Source: Gordonia mangrovi (lineage in GTDB: Bacteria; Actinomycetota; Actinomycetes; Mycobacteriales; Mycobacteriaceae). Taken from it: a stretch of DNA of 64,000 bases. Of the stretch, positions 1 to 10,693 are shown piece by piece. The stretch spans positions 4,836,001 to 4,900,000 of the forward strand of contig NZ_CP102850.1 in assembly GCF_024734075.1 (NCBI RefSeq), written 5' to 3'. How positions within the stretch are numbered: the first letter of the stretch is position 1; every line of letters begins with the position of its first letter. Both the position numbers and the translations under genes were made by a program. Below the pieces are notes generated by a model, which was given only the letters and a program-made list of their open reading frames with translations, searched no databases and had not been told where the DNA came from.

Positions 1-18
1 AGGGCCTGCGCTCCTCGG

Positions 19-51
19 GCTCCCATCGCTCCCCAGGGGTGCGATGGGAGC
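19..51 (+). terminator. Stem-loop upstream of secG, possible terminator
   Basis: Perfect 11-bp arms at 19-29 and 41-51 (GCTCCCATCGC and its complement) enclose an 11-base loop. There is no T-run after it, as is common for actinobacterial terminators. It probably ends the upstream transcript, which in relatives would be the glycolytic gap-pgk-tpi operon lying outside the window. The role is inferred from position. Confidence 0.45.
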
Positions 52-67
52 GCTGGGTTCGAACGCG

Positions 68-125
68 TAGACTGTGGCAGGTTGTGCTCGGGCGGCTTCT
101 CGCCGTCGGCGCGACCTGCCACAGT
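68..125 (+). promoter_or_regulatory. Candidate secG promoter with spaced 12-bp inverted repeat
   Basis: TAGACT at 68-73 fits an actinobacterial -10 box. Overlapping it, ACTGTGGCAGGT (71-82) is repeated perfectly as its reverse complement at 114-125, 31 bases apart. The loop carries a further GGCG/CGCC pair. The repeat could be an operator spanning the transcription start, or an RNA hairpin if transcription starts further upstream. No clear -35 box was found. Confidence 0.35.
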
Positions 126-157
126 TGCATGCACCGACCGAACAGGACTGACTACAC

Positions 158-391
158 GTGAAGCTCGCACTCGACATCGGATTGGTCATCACCAGCGTGA
201 TGATGGTGGTGCTGGTGTTGCTGCACCGCGGCAAGGGCGGCGGCCTCTCGTCGCTGTTCGGTGGCGGTGTGCAGTCAAGCCTCTCGGGTTCCAGTGTGGT
301 CGAGCGCAATCTCGACCGGCTGACCGTCTTCGTCGGCATCATCTGGTTCATCTTCATCATCGGCATCGGAGTCGACATCAAACTCTCCTGA
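158..391 (+). CDS. secG: Preprotein translocase subunit SecG
   Basis: This 77-residue integral membrane protein is the small SecG subunit of the SecYEG channel, which exports unfolded proteins. Two hydrophobic segments are visible (about residues 3-22 and 53-72). They are joined by the Gly/Ser-rich loop GKGGGLSSLFGGG that is typical of SecG. Length fits the family. The start is GTG at 158. A longer overlapping frame from 82 has no family features and is a shadow. The next gene is ppc on the same strand; in Corynebacterium and relatives ppc and secG also lie together after gap-pgk-tpi. Identification is secure from topology, loop and context. Confidence 0.93.
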   Translation: MKLALDIGLVITSVMMVVLVLLHRGKGGGLSSLFGGGVQSSLSGSSVVERNLDRLTVFVGIIWFIFIIGIGVDIKLS

Positions 392-547
392 CGCGCGATC
401 GGCGTCCGGCGTCACTTCGGCGACCTGTTTGTCCGCGGCAGTGCGGATGACCGGGTCGCCGTTGTCATGTGTGGCGTCGGCGCCGGATCACGCAATTCGG
501 GGATTCTGCTCCCGCCGCCCCGAGATGACGCACCGCGTGAATACCGG

Positions 548-553
548 GATACT
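548..553 (+). promoter_or_regulatory. -10 box placing ppc start at 560
   Basis: GATACT lies 6 bases before the ATG at 560, the spacing expected for a leaderless transcript starting on the start codon. It supports 560 over the upstream ATG at 467. The motif is short, so this is suggestive only. Confidence 0.35.
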
Positions 554-559
554 GACCTC

Positions 560-3412
560 ATGAGCGAATCGATCTCGTCTGGGTCCACTCGGTCCGCCGG
601 CGCGCCCGCTTGGCGCCCCACCATGACGATTGCCGACCACATCATCATCGACGACGAGGGCCGCGCGCTCACCGAACCGCTCCGTGAGGACATCCGCCTA
701 CTCGGTGGTCTGCTCGGCGACATGGTGCGCGAACACTCGGGCGACGAGGTGTTCGATCTCGTCGAGAACGCGCGGATCGCCGCATTCCGAATCCGTCGCG
801 CCGAGATCGATCGCGACACGCTCGCCGACATGTTCGCCGACGTCGACCTGTCGGTCGCCATGCCGGTGATCCGCGCCTTCTGCAACTTCGCGCTGCTGGC
901 CAATCTGGCCGAGGACATCCATCGCGAACGCCGCCGCGCCCTCCACGTCCGAGCCGGCGATCCGCCGCAGGACAGCACCTTGGCTGCGACCTACGCCAAG
1001 CTGGCCGATGCCGGACTGACCGATGCGGAGGTGGGGCAGGCGCTGGCCGATGCGACGGTCGTTCCGGTGATCACCGCCCACCCGACCGAGACGCGCCGGC
1101 GCACGGTTTTCGAGGCCCAGAATCGGATAACCGAACTGATGCGCTTCCGCAGCCGCACGGAACTGACGCCGGCCGAGGAGGCCGAGGTTCTCGAAGGCCT
1201 GCGTCGGCAGATCCTGACGCTGTGGCAGACCGCATTGATCCGACTGGAGCGGCTCAACATCAAGGATGAAATCCGTTCCGGGCTGCGCTATTACGACGCT
1301 GCCTTCTTCGAGGTGGTGCCGAAGATCAACACGGGTGTACGTGCGGCGCTCCGGAGTGCGTACCCGAATGCGGAACTCGACGACGACCCGATGCTGCGGA
1401 TGGGGTCATGGATCGGTGGCGATCGGGACGGCAACCCGTTCGTGACCGATGAGATCGTCGAGATGGCCACCACGCTCGCGGCGCGCACGGCGATCGGCCA
1501 CCATCTGTCCGAGTTGCGGCTGCTCGCCGAGGAATTGAGCATGTCCAGCCGCCTGATGTCGCCGGACGAGGCCATCTATGAACTCGGGGGAGTGGACCGC
1601 GAGGACCCCGCAGCCGACGAGCCGTTCCGCGTCGCGCTGGGCAAGATCCGGTCGCGGCTGGTCGCCACCGCGGCCGACATGTTCGGTGAAGAAGTCATGA
1701 AGGCGTCGGATCTGCTCGAGGTCGACGGCGCCGAACCGTATTCCGACGCGGCTGCCTTGCTGGCAGACCTGGACATCGTCGATGCAAGTCTCCGATCAAC
1801 GCATGACGACATCATCGCCGACGATCGTCTGCTGATGCTGCGAGAAGCGGTCCGTACCTTCGGTTTCAACCTGTCCGGACTGGACATGCGACAGAACTCG
1901 GACATGCACGAGGAGGTGGTCGCCGAATTGCTCGCATGGGCCGGCGTCCATCCCGACTACGCGTCGCTCGACGAAGCCGAACGCGTGGAGATCCTGACCA
2001 GCGAGCTGACCGCACGGCGTCCGCTCACCCGTCCGGACGCCGAACTGAGCGAGCTCGCGACCAAGGAACTGAACATCGTGCGTGCCGCTGCCAAGGCCGT
2101 GCGCACCTTCGGCGCCGAATCGGTACCGAACTACGTGATCAGCATGTGTACCTCGGTGAGTGACATGTTCGAGCCGATGATCTTGCTCAAGGAAGCCGGT
2201 CTGATCGACATCGATGCGGAGACCGGGAAGTTGTCGTCGTCGGTGCGTATCGTGCCGCTGTTCGAAACGATCGAGGACCTGCAGCAGGGCGCCGAGACGC
2301 TGCTGGCGGCGCTGGACATCCCGCTGTACCGCGATCTCGTCGATGGGCAGGCCGGCATGCAGGAGGTCATGCTCGGCTACTCCGACTCGAACAAGGACGG
2401 CGGCTACATGGCCGCCAACTGGGCCCTGTACCGCGGCGAGCTCGACCTGGTCGAGGCTGCCAAGAAGGCCGGGATCCGACTGCGCCTGTTCCACGGTCGC
2501 GGTGGCACCGTGGGCCGTGGCGGTGGACCGAGCTACGACGCGATCCTCGCGCAGCCGCCGGGCGCCGTGCAGGGATCGCTGCGGATCACCGAGCAGGGCG
2601 AGATCATCGCGGCGAAGTACGCCGAACCGGTGGTCGCCGAACGGAACCTGGAGACGCTGCTGGCCGCGACCATCGAGTCGTCGCTGCTCGACGTGGAAGG
2701 TCTCGGCGACGAATCCGAGGACGCCTACGGCAACATGGACGAGATCGCGACCCTTGCTCGGTCGGCCTACAGCAAGCTGGTGCACGAGACCCCCGGATTC
2801 GTGGAGTACTTCACCACCTCCACGCCGCTGTCGGAGATCGGCGCGCTCAACATCGGCAGCCGGCCCGCATCGCGTAAGCAGACCGAGAAGATCTCCGACC
2901 TGCGAGCCATCCCGTGGGTGCTGTCGTGGACGCAGTCCCGGGTGATGTTGCCCGGCTGGTACGGGACCGGTTCGGCCTTCGAGCAGTGGGTGGGTGATGA
3001 CGAGCAGCGACTCGATACCCTGCGGCGCTACTACGAGAAGTGGCCGTTCTTCCGCACCGTGATGTCGAACATGGCGCAGGTGCTCGCCAAGTCGGATATG
3101 GGACTTGCCCACCGCTATGCGCAACTGGTGCCCGATGAGACGCTGCGCGACACCGTCTTCGGCATGATCGTCGACGAGCACGAGCGCACCATCGACATGT
3201 ACTCGAAGATCACCGGCACCGACGATCTGCTGTCGGACAACGCCGCGCTCAAACGGTCGGTCTACAACCGTTTCCCTTACCTGGAGCCGCTCAATCTGCT
3301 GCAGGTCGAGTTGCTGCGGCGATTCCGTGCCGGCGACGACGAGCCGCGCGTGCGGCGCGGTATCCAGCTGACGATGAACGGCCTGGCCACGGCGCTGCGC
3401 AACTCGGGCTAG
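560..3412 (+). CDS. ppc: Phosphoenolpyruvate carboxylase
   Basis: PEP carboxylase makes oxaloacetate from phosphoenolpyruvate and bicarbonate, the main anaplerotic step that refills the TCA cycle. The protein is 950 residues, normal for actinobacteria. Visible motifs are the catalytic-His segment [12 protein letters not shown] (about residue 171), [13 protein letters not shown] (about 604), the glycine loop [14 protein letters not shown] (about 643) and [10 protein letters not shown]. The usual C-terminal NTG is NSG here. The frame is open back to 467, but the first 31 codons look unrelated to the family. I chose ATG 560, which has a -10 box just before it; ATG 623 is a shorter alternative. 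Position after secG matches relatives with gap-pgk-tpi-ppc-secG clusters. Confidence 0.96.
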   Translation: MSESISSGSTRSAGAPAWRPTMTIADHIIIDDEGRALTEPLREDIRLLGGLLGDMVREHSGDEVFDLVENARIAAFRIRRAEIDRDTLADMFADVDLSVAMPVIRAFCNFALLANLAEDIHRERRRALHVRAGDPPQDSTLAATYAKLADAGLTDAEVGQALADATVVPVITAHPTETRRRTVFEAQNRITELMRFRSRTELTPAEEAEVLEGLRRQILTLWQTALIRLERLNIKDEIRSGLRYYDAAFFEVVPKINTGVRAALRSAYPNAELDDDPMLRMGSWIGGDRDGNPFVTDEIVEMATTLAARTAIGHHLSELRLLAEELSMSSRLMSPDEAIYELGGVDREDPAADEPFRVALGKIRSRLVATAADMFGEEVMKASDLLEVDGAEPYSDAAALLADLDIVDASLRSTHDDIIADDRLLMLREAVRTFGFNLSGLDMRQNSDMHEEVVAELLAWAGVHPDYASLDEAERVEILTSELTARRPLTRPDAELSELATKELNIVRAAAKAVRTFGAESVPNYVISMCTSVSDMFEPMILLKEAGLIDIDAETGKLSSSVRIVPLFETIEDLQQGAETLLAALDIPLYRDLVDGQAGMQEVMLGYSDSNKDGGYMAANWALYRGELDLVEAAKKAGIRLRLFHGRGGTVGRGGGPSYDAILAQPPGAVQGSLRITEQGEIIAAKYAEPVVAERNLETLLAATIESSLLDVEGLGDESEDAYGNMDEIATLARSAYSKLVHETPGFVEYFTTSTPLSEIGALNIGSRPASRKQTEKISDLRAIPWVLSWTQSRVMLPGWYGTGSAFEQWVGDDEQRLDTLRRYYEKWPFFRTVMSNMAQVLAKSDMGLAHRYAQLVPDETLRDTVFGMIVDEHERTIDMYSKITGTDDLLSDNAALKRSVYNRFPYLEPLNLLQVELLRRFRAGDDEPRVRRGIQLTMNGLATALRNSG

Positions 3413-3528
3413 CCGACCGTCGACCGGGCGCCGATTCGCATCGACGGGGTCCCGCTTCTCGTTGACTCGGTGTTGGTACCGGTACTGCGAGCGGAATGCG
3501 AGCATCGTGCGGCGGCGTTGCACGCACC

Positions 3529-4230
3529 ATGAAGGCTTTGTGGGTGGTCGCACATCCGGATCCGAACTCTCTGAACCGGCATCTGCATCGACTCGGCGCG
3601 CAGGTGCTTCGCGACGAGGGCTGGCAGGTTCTCGAGTCCGATCTGTATGCGATGCAGTGGGATCCGGTGCTGCGCGAGGAAGGCGGGGCCGACGTCGAGG
3701 CCGAGCAACAGAAGTTGCGCGATGCCGACCTGGTCGTGCTGCAGTTCCCGCTCTGGTGGTACGGGATGCCCGCGATCATGAAGGGCTGGGTTGACCGCGT
3801 CTTCGAGCGCGGGTTCGCCTACGACGTGATCGATCCCGCCACGGGTCGGGCCCGCAAGTACGGCGACGGAGGACTCGTCGGACGCCGCGCGCTGACCATC
3901 GTCACCGCCGGTGACCGTCCCGGCAGCCTGGGTCCGAGGGGAATCAGCGGCGACATCGAGGACGTGCTGTGGACGACGCTGCACGGAACGCTCTGGTACA
4001 CGGGGATGGAAACCTTGCGGCCACACCTCGTCACCCGTGCGCGCGACGTCGACGAGTCAACCATCGTGGAGATCGAGCGTGATCTCGCCGATCGGCTTCG
4101 CGGTGTCACGGACGAGTCGCCGATTCCGTTCCTTCCGCTCGACGAACGGTTCTACGATCACTCGATCGCGCTGTGCCCAGACGTCGCACCCGACGTGTCG
4201 GGCAACGCCGCCCACCGATTCGCCACCTGA
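3529..4230 (+). CDS. NAD(P)H:quinone oxidoreductase, flavodoxin-like fold
   Basis: This 233-residue protein belongs to the NAD(P)H dehydrogenase (quinone) / flavodoxin-2 family, which uses FMN or FAD for two-electron reduction of quinones or similar substrates. The N-terminal strand and phosphate loop MKALWVVAHPDPNSLN, the central LQFPLWWYGMPAIMKGW block and the following DRVF segment are typical. The C-terminal 40 residues are less conserved. The start is ATG 3529; an in-frame ATG at 3496 would add 11 residues without similarity. A TTGACT at 3462 may be a -35 box. It ends tail-to-tail with pgl, one base apart. The substrate is unknown. Confidence 0.82.
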   Translation: MKALWVVAHPDPNSLNRHLHRLGAQVLRDEGWQVLESDLYAMQWDPVLREEGGADVEAEQQKLRDADLVVLQFPLWWYGMPAIMKGWVDRVFERGFAYDVIDPATGRARKYGDGGLVGRRALTIVTAGDRPGSLGPRGISGDIEDVLWTTLHGTLWYTGMETLRPHLVTRARDVDESTIVEIERDLADRLRGVTDESPIPFLPLDERFYDHSIALCPDVAPDVSGNAAHRFAT

Positions 4231-4231
4231 C

Positions 4232-4966
4232 TCAAGTGAGGCGTGACGCGGCGCCGCGGTCCAGGAACCACACGGTCTCGTCGGTGCCGTGTGCGCCGGC
4301 GCACGGCCAGTCTGCGGCGTGGGCACCGGTGTGGGCGGCCGCGACCGCCTCGGCCTTGTCCTCGCCGGCCACCAAGAACCAGACCGCCTTACTGCGGTTG
4401 ACCACCGGCAGAGTCAGCGTGATCCGCCGCGGTGGCGGCTTCGGTGAGTCCTCCACCGCGACAACCGTCTTTTCGGCTTCCGCGGTGGCCGCGGTGTGTG
4501 GGAACAGCGAGTTGATGTGTCCCTCCCCGCCCATGCCGAGCAGATGCAGATCGAAATGCGGCACCCGTCCGGCACTGGTTCGCGCCAGCACCGTCGCATA
4601 CGCCGCGGCAGCGGCGTCGATGTCGTCGCCGAATTCACCGTCCGACGGCGCCATCGCATGGACCCGCGCCGAGTCGACCGGGACGTGGTCGAGCAATGCG
4701 TCACACGCCTGGCCGTAGTTGCGTTCGGGATCGTCGGCGGGCACGAACCGGTCGTCACCCCAGAACAGTTCCACGCGAGACCAGTCGATGTCGCCGCTGT
4801 CTGCCGCGAGGGCGCGCAGGACCGCGATCCCGTTGCTGCCGCCGGTCAACACCACCGAGGCGACGCCGTGGTCTGCCTGGGCCTTGGTCACCAGATCCAC
4901 GAAACGGCTGGCCGCGGTCGCGACCAGATCGTTCTTGTGGTCGAACACCAGTGTTTCCGGGATCAT
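4232..4966 (-). CDS. pgl: 6-phosphogluconolactonase
   Basis: Pgl hydrolyses 6-phosphogluconolactone, the second step of the oxidative pentose-phosphate pathway. The 244-residue protein has the family motifs VVLTGGSNGIAVLRAL (about residues 38-53), LFWGDDRFVPADDPERNYG (about 66-84) and LLGMGGEGHINSLFPH with the conserved Gly-His pair. It is the last gene of tkt-tal-zwf-opcA-pgl. Its ATG overlaps the opcA stop by one base (TGATG), so translational coupling is likely. The order matches M. tuberculosis Rv1449c-Rv1445c (there annotated devB/pgl). Confidence 0.95.
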   Translation of the reverse strand: MIPETLVFDHKNDLVATAASRFVDLVTKAQADHGVASVVLTGGSNGIAVLRALAADSGDIDWSRVELFWGDDRFVPADDPERNYGQACDALLDHVPVDSARVHAMAPSDGEFGDDIDAAAAAYATVLARTSAGRVPHFDLHLLGMGGEGHINSLFPHTAATAEAEKTVVAVEDSPKPPPRRITLTLPVVNRSKAVWFLVAGEDKAEAVAAAHTGAHAADWPCAGAHGTDETVWFLDRGAASRLT

Positions 4967-5886
4967 CAGGCCACCGCCTGCCCCTCGAATTCCACATCCA
5001 CGACGCCCTGCAACGCGAGAGCGTATACGTCGTCGGTGTCGAGTCGGCGCAGTTCCTCGGCCAGCAGGAGGGGGAGTTCGCGGCGCGTCATCGCGACGCG
5101 GCCGTCGGGTTTGCCGGGCATGCTCAGGACCGCATTGTTGTTCATGTCGAGCGAGAGGACGGTCGGGCCGTCCTCGCGCACCAGACGAACCTCGAAGCTG
5201 CCCACGGTCCGCCGCGTCGGCACCGACAGCGCCGACCGCAACCAGCCCGCCAACAGGTCGATGCCGGGGGAGTCGCTGGGGCCGGCCACCTGGACCTCGG
5301 TGATGGGGGTGTGTGGTGGGCGGTCGGCTGCCGACGCCAACAGGGCCCGCCAGTGGGTGATCTGGGTCCAGGCGAGGTCGGTGTCACCGGCCGCGTACGT
5401 GGCGAGTCGGCGGGCGAGCACCGTCTTCGGATTGGCGCATCGGTTGGCGTCGAGGATCCGGCGTCGGCCGAGTGATCCCATCGGGTCGCTCGCCGGCGCT
5501 GTCGGCGCCTCGCCGGGCCACCACACGACGACCGGTGTGTCGGGCAACAGGAACGGGGTCACCACCGACCGCGGATGATCGGCGAGATCGCCCTGCAGCG
5601 ACAGCAGCACCACCTCCGACGCCCCGGCGTCACCACCGACCCGGATCTCGGCATCGAGCCGCGAGTCGGCCGACCGGTCGCCACGGGTCACCACGATCAC
5701 GCGACTCGGGTGCTCGCTACTGGCGCCGATCGCCGCCTCGATCGCGCCTTCGGTGGGTTCGCCGTGCTCGGCGCAGACCACGAGGGTCAGCACACGACCG
5801 AGGCTGATGGCGCCGCCGGACTCGCGAACCTCGACGATCTTCTTGGCGACATCGGTGGTGGAGGTGTTGGGCAACTCGACGATCAT
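4966..5886 (-). CDS. opcA: Glucose-6-phosphate dehydrogenase assembly protein OpcA
   Basis: OpcA is the companion protein that actinobacteria and cyanobacteria need for active, oligomeric glucose-6-phosphate dehydrogenase. The 306-residue protein opens with MIVELPNTSTTDVAKKI, like mycobacterial OpcA, and carries the VVWWPGEAP block in its middle. I chose ATG 5886 over GTG 5895: the AGGAG at 5894-5898 on the minus strand sits about 8 bases before 5886 but overlaps GTG 5895. It lies between zwf (43-base gap) and pgl (1-base overlap), fitting a role on the zwf product. Confidence 0.94.
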   Translation of the reverse strand: MIVELPNTSTTDVAKKIVEVRESGGAISLGRVLTLVVCAEHGEPTEGAIEAAIGASSEHPSRVIVVTRGDRSADSRLDAEIRVGGDAGASEVVLLSLQGDLADHPRSVVTPFLLPDTPVVVWWPGEAPTAPASDPMGSLGRRRILDANRCANPKTVLARRLATYAAGDTDLAWTQITHWRALLASAADRPPHTPITEVQVAGPSDSPGIDLLAGWLRSALSVPTRRTVGSFEVRLVREDGPTVLSLDMNNNAVLSMPGKPDGRVAMTRRELPLLLAEELRRLDTDDVYALALQGVVDVEFEGQAVA

Positions 5887-5929
5887 CGTCAGCACTCCTG
5901 TCGTTGGGCGACCGGTGGGCGCGGGGGAG

Positions 5930-7468
5930 TCATGGGCGGCGCCAGGACCGTCCGACGCGCGACATCATCTCGTCGGCGGATGTCGGGCCCCAGGTCCCGG
6001 ACTCGTAGGTGTCGGGTGTGCCCGCCTGGGCCCAGTGCTCGATGACGGGATCGAGGATCTCCCAGGAGAGCTCGACCTCCTCGTTGACCGGGAACAGCGA
6101 CGGCTCGCCGAGCAGTACATCGAGGATGAGGCGTTCGTAGGCCTCGGGGGATGCCTCGGTGAACGCGGTGCCGTAACTGAAGTCCATGTTGACGTCGCGG
6201 ACCTCCATGCTCGACGCCGGGACCTTGGACCCGAACCGCAGGGTGATCCCCTCGTCCGGCTGCACCCGGATGACCAGAGCGTTTTGACTGAGTTCCTCGG
6301 TCATGGTCTTGTCGAACGGCAGATGGGGCGCGCGTTTGAACACCAGGGCGATCTCGGTGACCCGTCGGCCGAGCCGCTTGCCGGTGCGGAGGTAGAACGG
6401 CACGCCGGCCCAGCGTCGGGAGTCGACCTCCAGCGCGATCGCGGCGAAGGTCTCCGTGGTGGAGTCCTTGGCGAACCCCGCCTCGTCGAGCAGTCCCGGC
6501 ACCTTCTCGCTGCCCTGCCAGCCCGGACCGTACTGACCGCGGGCGGTGTTGTCGTCGAGCGGCTCGATGTTGCGGGTCGCTGCGAGCACCTTGATCTTCT
6601 CGTCCTGCAGTTGCTTGGGCTCGAACGAGATCGGCTCCTCCATCGCAACCAACGCCATCAGCTGCAGCAGATGATTCTGGATCACGTCGCGTGCTGCGCC
6701 GATCCCGTCGTAGTAGCCGGCCCGGCCGCCGAGTCCGATGTCCTCGGCCATGGTGATCTGCACGTGATCGACGTAATGCGAACTCCACAGCGGATCGAAC
6801 ATCTGATTGGCGAAGCGCAACGCCAAGATGTTCTGCACCGTCTCCTTGCCGAGATAGTGGTCGATCCGGAAGACCGACGACTCGGGGAACACCCCGTTGA
6901 CGATCGCGTTGAGCTCTTTGGCCGATTCCAGGTTGTGCCCGAACGGCTTCTCGATCACGACGCGGCGCCAGTGGTCGCCGTCCTCCTTGGCCAGGCCGCT
7001 GCGGTCGAGTTGCTCACAGACGGTGGGGAAGGCCTTGGGCGGGATCGACAGGTAGAACGCATGGTTGCCGTCGGTGCCGCGTTCCTTGTCGAGGCCTTCC
7101 AGGGTTTCCTTGAGCCGGTCGAACGCGCTGTCGTCGTCGAAGGCGCCCTGGACGAACCGGAAGCCTTCGGCGAGTCGTTCCCACACCTCCTCGCGGAACC
7201 CTGTGCGTGCGTGATCGCGCACCGCGTCGTGGACGATCTTGGCGAAGTCCTCGTGGTCCCAGTCGCGCCGGGCGAAACCGACGAGCGCGAACGACGGCGG
7301 CAACAGACCCCGGTTGGCGAGGTCGTAGACCGCCGGCATCAGCTTCTTGCGGGCGAGGTCGCCCGTCACGCCGAAGATGATCAGGCTGCACGGGCCCGCG
7401 ATCCGTGGCAGCCGCTTATCCCGGGGATCGCGGAGCGGGTTGTTCCAGGTGGTACCGCCGCCGGGCAC
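5930..7468 (-). CDS. zwf: Glucose-6-phosphate 1-dehydrogenase
   Basis: This enzyme oxidises glucose 6-phosphate to 6-phosphogluconolactone with reduction of NADP, the entry to the oxidative pentose-phosphate pathway. At 512 residues it has family length. The nucleotide-binding motif GVTGDLARKK lies near residue 30, and the active-site motif RIDHYLGKETVQN near 200 supplies the Lys and His. The GTG at 7468 gives VPGGGTTWNNPLRDPRDKR, which aligns with known actinobacterial N-termini. The frame is open for another 107 codons inside tal, but that stretch is tal read in another frame. The start lies only 5 bases after the tal stop. Confidence 0.96.
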   Translation of the reverse strand: MPGGGTTWNNPLRDPRDKRLPRIAGPCSLIIFGVTGDLARKKLMPAVYDLANRGLLPPSFALVGFARRDWDHEDFAKIVHDAVRDHARTGFREEVWERLAEGFRFVQGAFDDDSAFDRLKETLEGLDKERGTDGNHAFYLSIPPKAFPTVCEQLDRSGLAKEDGDHWRRVVIEKPFGHNLESAKELNAIVNGVFPESSVFRIDHYLGKETVQNILALRFANQMFDPLWSSHYVDHVQITMAEDIGLGGRAGYYDGIGAARDVIQNHLLQLMALVAMEEPISFEPKQLQDEKIKVLAATRNIEPLDDNTARGQYGPGWQGSEKVPGLLDEAGFAKDSTTETFAAIALEVDSRRWAGVPFYLRTGKRLGRRVTEIALVFKRAPHLPFDKTMTEELSQNALVIRVQPDEGITLRFGSKVPASSMEVRDVNMDFSYGTAFTEASPEAYERLILDVLLGEPSLFPVNEEVELSWEILDPVIEHWAQAGTPDTYESGTWGPTSADEMMSRVGRSWRRP

Positions 7469-7473
7469 TCGGG

Positions 7474-8592
7474 TCAGCCCTTCGCGGCCGTGAGCTGCTC
7501 GGCGGTGGCGTCGAGCAATTCGTTCCACGACACCTCGAACTTCTGCACGCCCTCGTCCTCGAGGACCGTGAACACGTCGGCGAGGTCGATGCCGACAGCA
7601 GCGAGCTTGTCGAAGACCTCCTGTGACTCGTTCGCCAGGCCGACGATCGACCCGGTGTTGACCCAGCCGTGGTCGGCGAAGGCGTCCATCGTCTTGCCCG
7701 GCATGGTGTTCACCGTGTTGGGGGCGACGAGTTCGCTGACATACAGGGTGTCGGGGTAGTCGGGATTCTTCACCCCTGTCGACGCCCACAGTGCTCGCTG
7801 CGGACGGGCGCCCTGGGCGAGGAGATCGGGGAATCGGGACTCGACCTCGAAGATCTCCTGATAGGCCTGGTATGCCAGCCGTGCGTTGGCCAGCGCCGCC
7901 TTGCCCTTCAGTTCGGTGGCCTCCGGGGTACCGATCGCATCGAGACGCTTGTCGATCTCGGTGTCCACGCGGGAGACGAAGAACGACGCGACCGAGTGGA
8001 TGGTGGACAGGTCATGGCCGGCCGCGGCGGCCGCGTCGAGGCCGTCCAGGTAGGCGTCCATCACCTCTTTGTACCGGTCCACCGAGAAGATCAGCGTCAC
8101 GTTCACGCTGATGCCCTCGGCCAGCGTGCGGGTGATCGCGGGCAGCCCCGCCTTGGTGGCGGGGATCTTGATCAGCAGGTTGGGCCGATCGACGATCTTC
8201 CACAGTTCGACGGCCTGTGCGACGGTGGCGTCGGTCTCATGTGCCAGCCGGGGATCCACCTCGATCGAGACGCGTCCGTCGACGCCGTCGGACTCCTCGA
8301 ACACCGGCGCGAGGACATCGCAGGCATTGCGCACGTCGTCGGTGGTGACGGTCCGGATGGTCGCGTCCACGTCGGCTCCGCGCGCGGCCAACTCGTTGAC
8401 CTGGTCGTCGTAGGCGGTCCCCTTCGACAGGGCCGCCTGGAAGATCGACGGATTCGTGGTGACGCCGACCACGGACTTGGTCTCGACCAGTTCCTTGAGG
8501 TCGCCGGATTTGATCAGTTCTCTCGACAGATCGTCGAGCCACACCGAGACGCCTGCCTCGGACAGTTCTGCCAGCTTTGCGTTCTGCGTCAT
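7474..8592 (-). CDS. tal: Transaldolase
   Basis: Transaldolase moves dihydroxyacetone units between sugar phosphates in the non-oxidative pentose-phosphate pathway. The protein has 372 residues. [15 protein letters not shown] near residue 42 is the N-terminal signature. The Schiff-base lysine lies in [11 protein letters not shown] near residue 138, followed by the [11 protein letters not shown] segment. The start is ATG 8592, four bases after the tkt stop, so the two are almost certainly cotranscribed. This long TalB-like form is usual in actinobacteria. Confidence 0.96.
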   Translation of the reverse strand: MTQNAKLAELSEAGVSVWLDDLSRELIKSGDLKELVETKSVVGVTTNPSIFQAALSKGTAYDDQVNELAARGADVDATIRTVTTDDVRNACDVLAPVFEESDGVDGRVSIEVDPRLAHETDATVAQAVELWKIVDRPNLLIKIPATKAGLPAITRTLAEGISVNVTLIFSVDRYKEVMDAYLDGLDAAAAAGHDLSTIHSVASFFVSRVDTEIDKRLDAIGTPEATELKGKAALANARLAYQAYQEIFEVESRFPDLLAQGARPQRALWASTGVKNPDYPDTLYVSELVAPNTVNTMPGKTMDAFADHGWVNTGSIVGLANESQEVFDKLAAVGIDLADVFTVLEDEGVQKFEVSWNELLDATAEQLTAAKG

Positions 8593-8596
8593 GCTG

Positions 8597-10693
8597 CTAT
8601 CCCTTCACGTTGGCGATCGAGCGTTGTGCGGCGGCGACGGTGGCGTCGGGCGTGATGCCGAACTCCGCGTAGAGCGTCTTGTAGTCGGCGGACTCCCCGT
8701 AGTGCTCGAGGGAGACGCATTCGCCGAATCCGCCCACGATCTTGTGCCAGGACATGGCGATGCCGGCCTCCACCGAGACGCGTGCCTTGACGGTCGGTGG
8801 CAGCACCTGATCACGGTAGTTCTGATCCTGGCTCTCGAACCACTCCACACACGGCATGGAGACCACGCGCGCGCCGATGCCCTGCGCCTCGAGTTTCTCA
8901 CCGGCGGCCACGGCGATCTCGACCTCCGAGCCGGTGGCGATCAGGATCACGTCCGGCACCGGGGTGGATGCCTCCACGAGCACGTAGCCACCCTTCGCGA
9001 CACCGGCCGCCGACGAGTTCTCCAGGACGGCGACCTTCTGGCGGGTCAGGCACAGTCCCACCGGACCGCTGCTGCTGGATTTGCCGAGAACGGTCTGCCA
9101 CGCGTAGGCGGTCTCGTTCGCGTCGGCCGGCCGGACGACGCTGAGGTTCGGGATGGCCCGCAGTGCCGAGAGGTGCTCGATCGGCTGGTGGGTGGGGCCG
9201 TCCTCACCGAGACCGATGGAATCGTGGGTCCACACATAGATCGGGTCGATGTCCATCAACGAGGCGAGACGGACCGCGGGCCGCATGTAGTCGCTGAACT
9301 GCAGGAAGGTGCCGCCGTACGCGCGAGTCGGGCCGTGCAGCACGATGCCCGACAGGATCGCGGCCATCGCGTGCTCGCGGATGCCGAAATGCAGTGTCCG
9401 CCCATAGGGTTCGGCGTCCCAGTCCTCGTTGGAGATCGAGGTCGGTCCGAACGACTTGGCGTCCTTCATGGTCGTGTTGTTGCTGCCGGCCAGGTCGGCC
9501 GAACCGCCCCACAGCTCGGGCAGCACGGGACCGACGGCGCTGAGCACGTCACCCGAGGCGGACCGGGTGGCGACGGACGTTCCCGGCTCCCAACTGGGCA
9601 ACGCATCGGTCCAGCCGGCGGGGAGACGGTCCTGGCTGACGCGGTCGAACAGTTCCTTGCGTGTCGGTTCGCGCTCCACCCACGCGTTGAACGACGATTC
9701 CCACTCCTGATGGGCCGCCCGGCCGCGGTCGACCAGCGAGCGGGTGTGGGCGATGACCTCGTCGCTCACCTCGAAGGTCTTGTCGGGATCGAATCCGAGA
9801 ATCTTCTTGGTCGCCGCGACCTCGTCATCGCCGAGCGCCGAGCCGTGCACGCCGCCGGTGTTCATCTTTGTGGGTGCCGGATATCCGATGATGGTGCGCA
9901 GCAGGATGATCGAGGGCCGGTCGGTGATCGATTTGGCCTCGGCGACAGCGGCCTCGATGGCCGCGACGTCTTCGCCGCCTTCCACGACCTGGACGTGCCA
10001 GCCGTACGCCTCGTAGCGCTTGGCGGTGTCCTCCGAGAGCGCGATGCTGGTGCCGTGCTCGATCGAGATCTTGTTGTCGTCGTAGAACAGGATCAGGTTG
10101 CCCAACTGCTGGGTGCCCGCCAGGGATGATGCCTCCGACGTGATGCCCTCCTCGATGTCACCGTCGGAGGCGACCACGTAGATGTAGTGGTCGAACGGGC
10201 TGTCGCCCCAGGCCGGTTCGGGGTCGAACAGACCCCTCTCGCGGCGGGCCGCCATCGCCATGCCGACCGCCGAGGCCAGTCCCTGGCCGAGCGGGCCGGT
10301 GGTGATCTCGACTCCCCGGGTATGCCGGAACTCCGGGTGCCCGGGGGTCTTGGAGCCGAAGGTGCGCAGTGCCTCCAGGTCGGACAGCTCGAGCCCGAAG
10401 CCACCCAGGTAGAGCTGGATGTAGAGGGTGAGGCTGGAATGCCCGCACGACAGGATGAACCGGTCTCGGCCGACCCAGGCGGTGTCGGCGGGATCGTGTC
10501 TCATCACACGCTGGAACAGCGTGTAGGCGAGCGGAGCAAGGCTCATCGCGGTACCGGGGTGGCCGCTGCCGCACTTCTGGACGGCGTCGGCAGCGAGGAC
10601 GCGCACGGTGTCGACCGCGCGTGTGTCCAGGTCCGACCAGTCGTCGGGGTAGCTCGGCTGGGTCAACGCGCGAATGTCGTCTGTGAGCGCCAC
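8597..10693 (-). CDS. tkt: Transketolase
   Basis: Transketolase transfers two-carbon units between sugar phosphates using thiamine diphosphate. The 698-residue protein has [14 protein letters not shown] near residue 39, the thiamine-diphosphate/Mg motif [18 protein letters not shown] near 176, and the second-domain catalytic Glu in [13 protein letters not shown] near 431. The GTG at 10693 gives [19 protein letters not shown], matching other actinobacterial transketolases. An AGGAG lies 11 bases upstream. The frame extends far beyond this start but without similarity. It is the first gene of the five-gene pentose-phosphate operon and probably uses the promoter at 10731-10758. Confidence 0.96.
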   Translation of the reverse strand: MALTDDIRALTQPSYPDDWSDLDTRAVDTVRVLAADAVQKCGSGHPGTAMSLAPLAYTLFQRVMRHDPADTAWVGRDRFILSCGHSSLTLYIQLYLGGFGLELSDLEALRTFGSKTPGHPEFRHTRGVEITTGPLGQGLASAVGMAMAARRERGLFDPEPAWGDSPFDHYIYVVASDGDIEEGITSEASSLAGTQQLGNLILFYDDNKISIEHGTSIALSEDTAKRYEAYGWHVQVVEGGEDVAAIEAAVAEAKSITDRPSIILLRTIIGYPAPTKMNTGGVHGSALGDDEVAATKKILGFDPDKTFEVSDEVIAHTRSLVDRGRAAHQEWESSFNAWVEREPTRKELFDRVSQDRLPAGWTDALPSWEPGTSVATRSASGDVLSAVGPVLPELWGGSADLAGSNNTTMKDAKSFGPTSISNEDWDAEPYGRTLHFGIREHAMAAILSGIVLHGPTRAYGGTFLQFSDYMRPAVRLASLMDIDPIYVWTHDSIGLGEDGPTHQPIEHLSALRAIPNLSVVRPADANETAYAWQTVLGKSSSSGPVGLCLTRQKVAVLENSSAAGVAKGGYVLVEASTPVPDVILIATGSEVEIAVAAGEKLEAQGIGARVVSMPCVEWFESQDQNYRDQVLPPTVKARVSVEAGIAMSWHKIVGGFGECVSLEHYGESADYKTLYAEFGITPDATVAAAQRSIANVKG

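Noticed and set aside
1796-3553. 585-codon open frame antisense to ppc
   Set aside because: Low-complexity Arg/His/Val-rich translation with no family motifs, fully overlapping a clear ppc gene; long antisense frames are a normal by-product of high GC.
5753-7759. 668-codon open frame antisense to zwf
   Set aside because: Mirrors the codon pattern of zwf and opcA on the other strand; no motifs, start signals or conserved domain.
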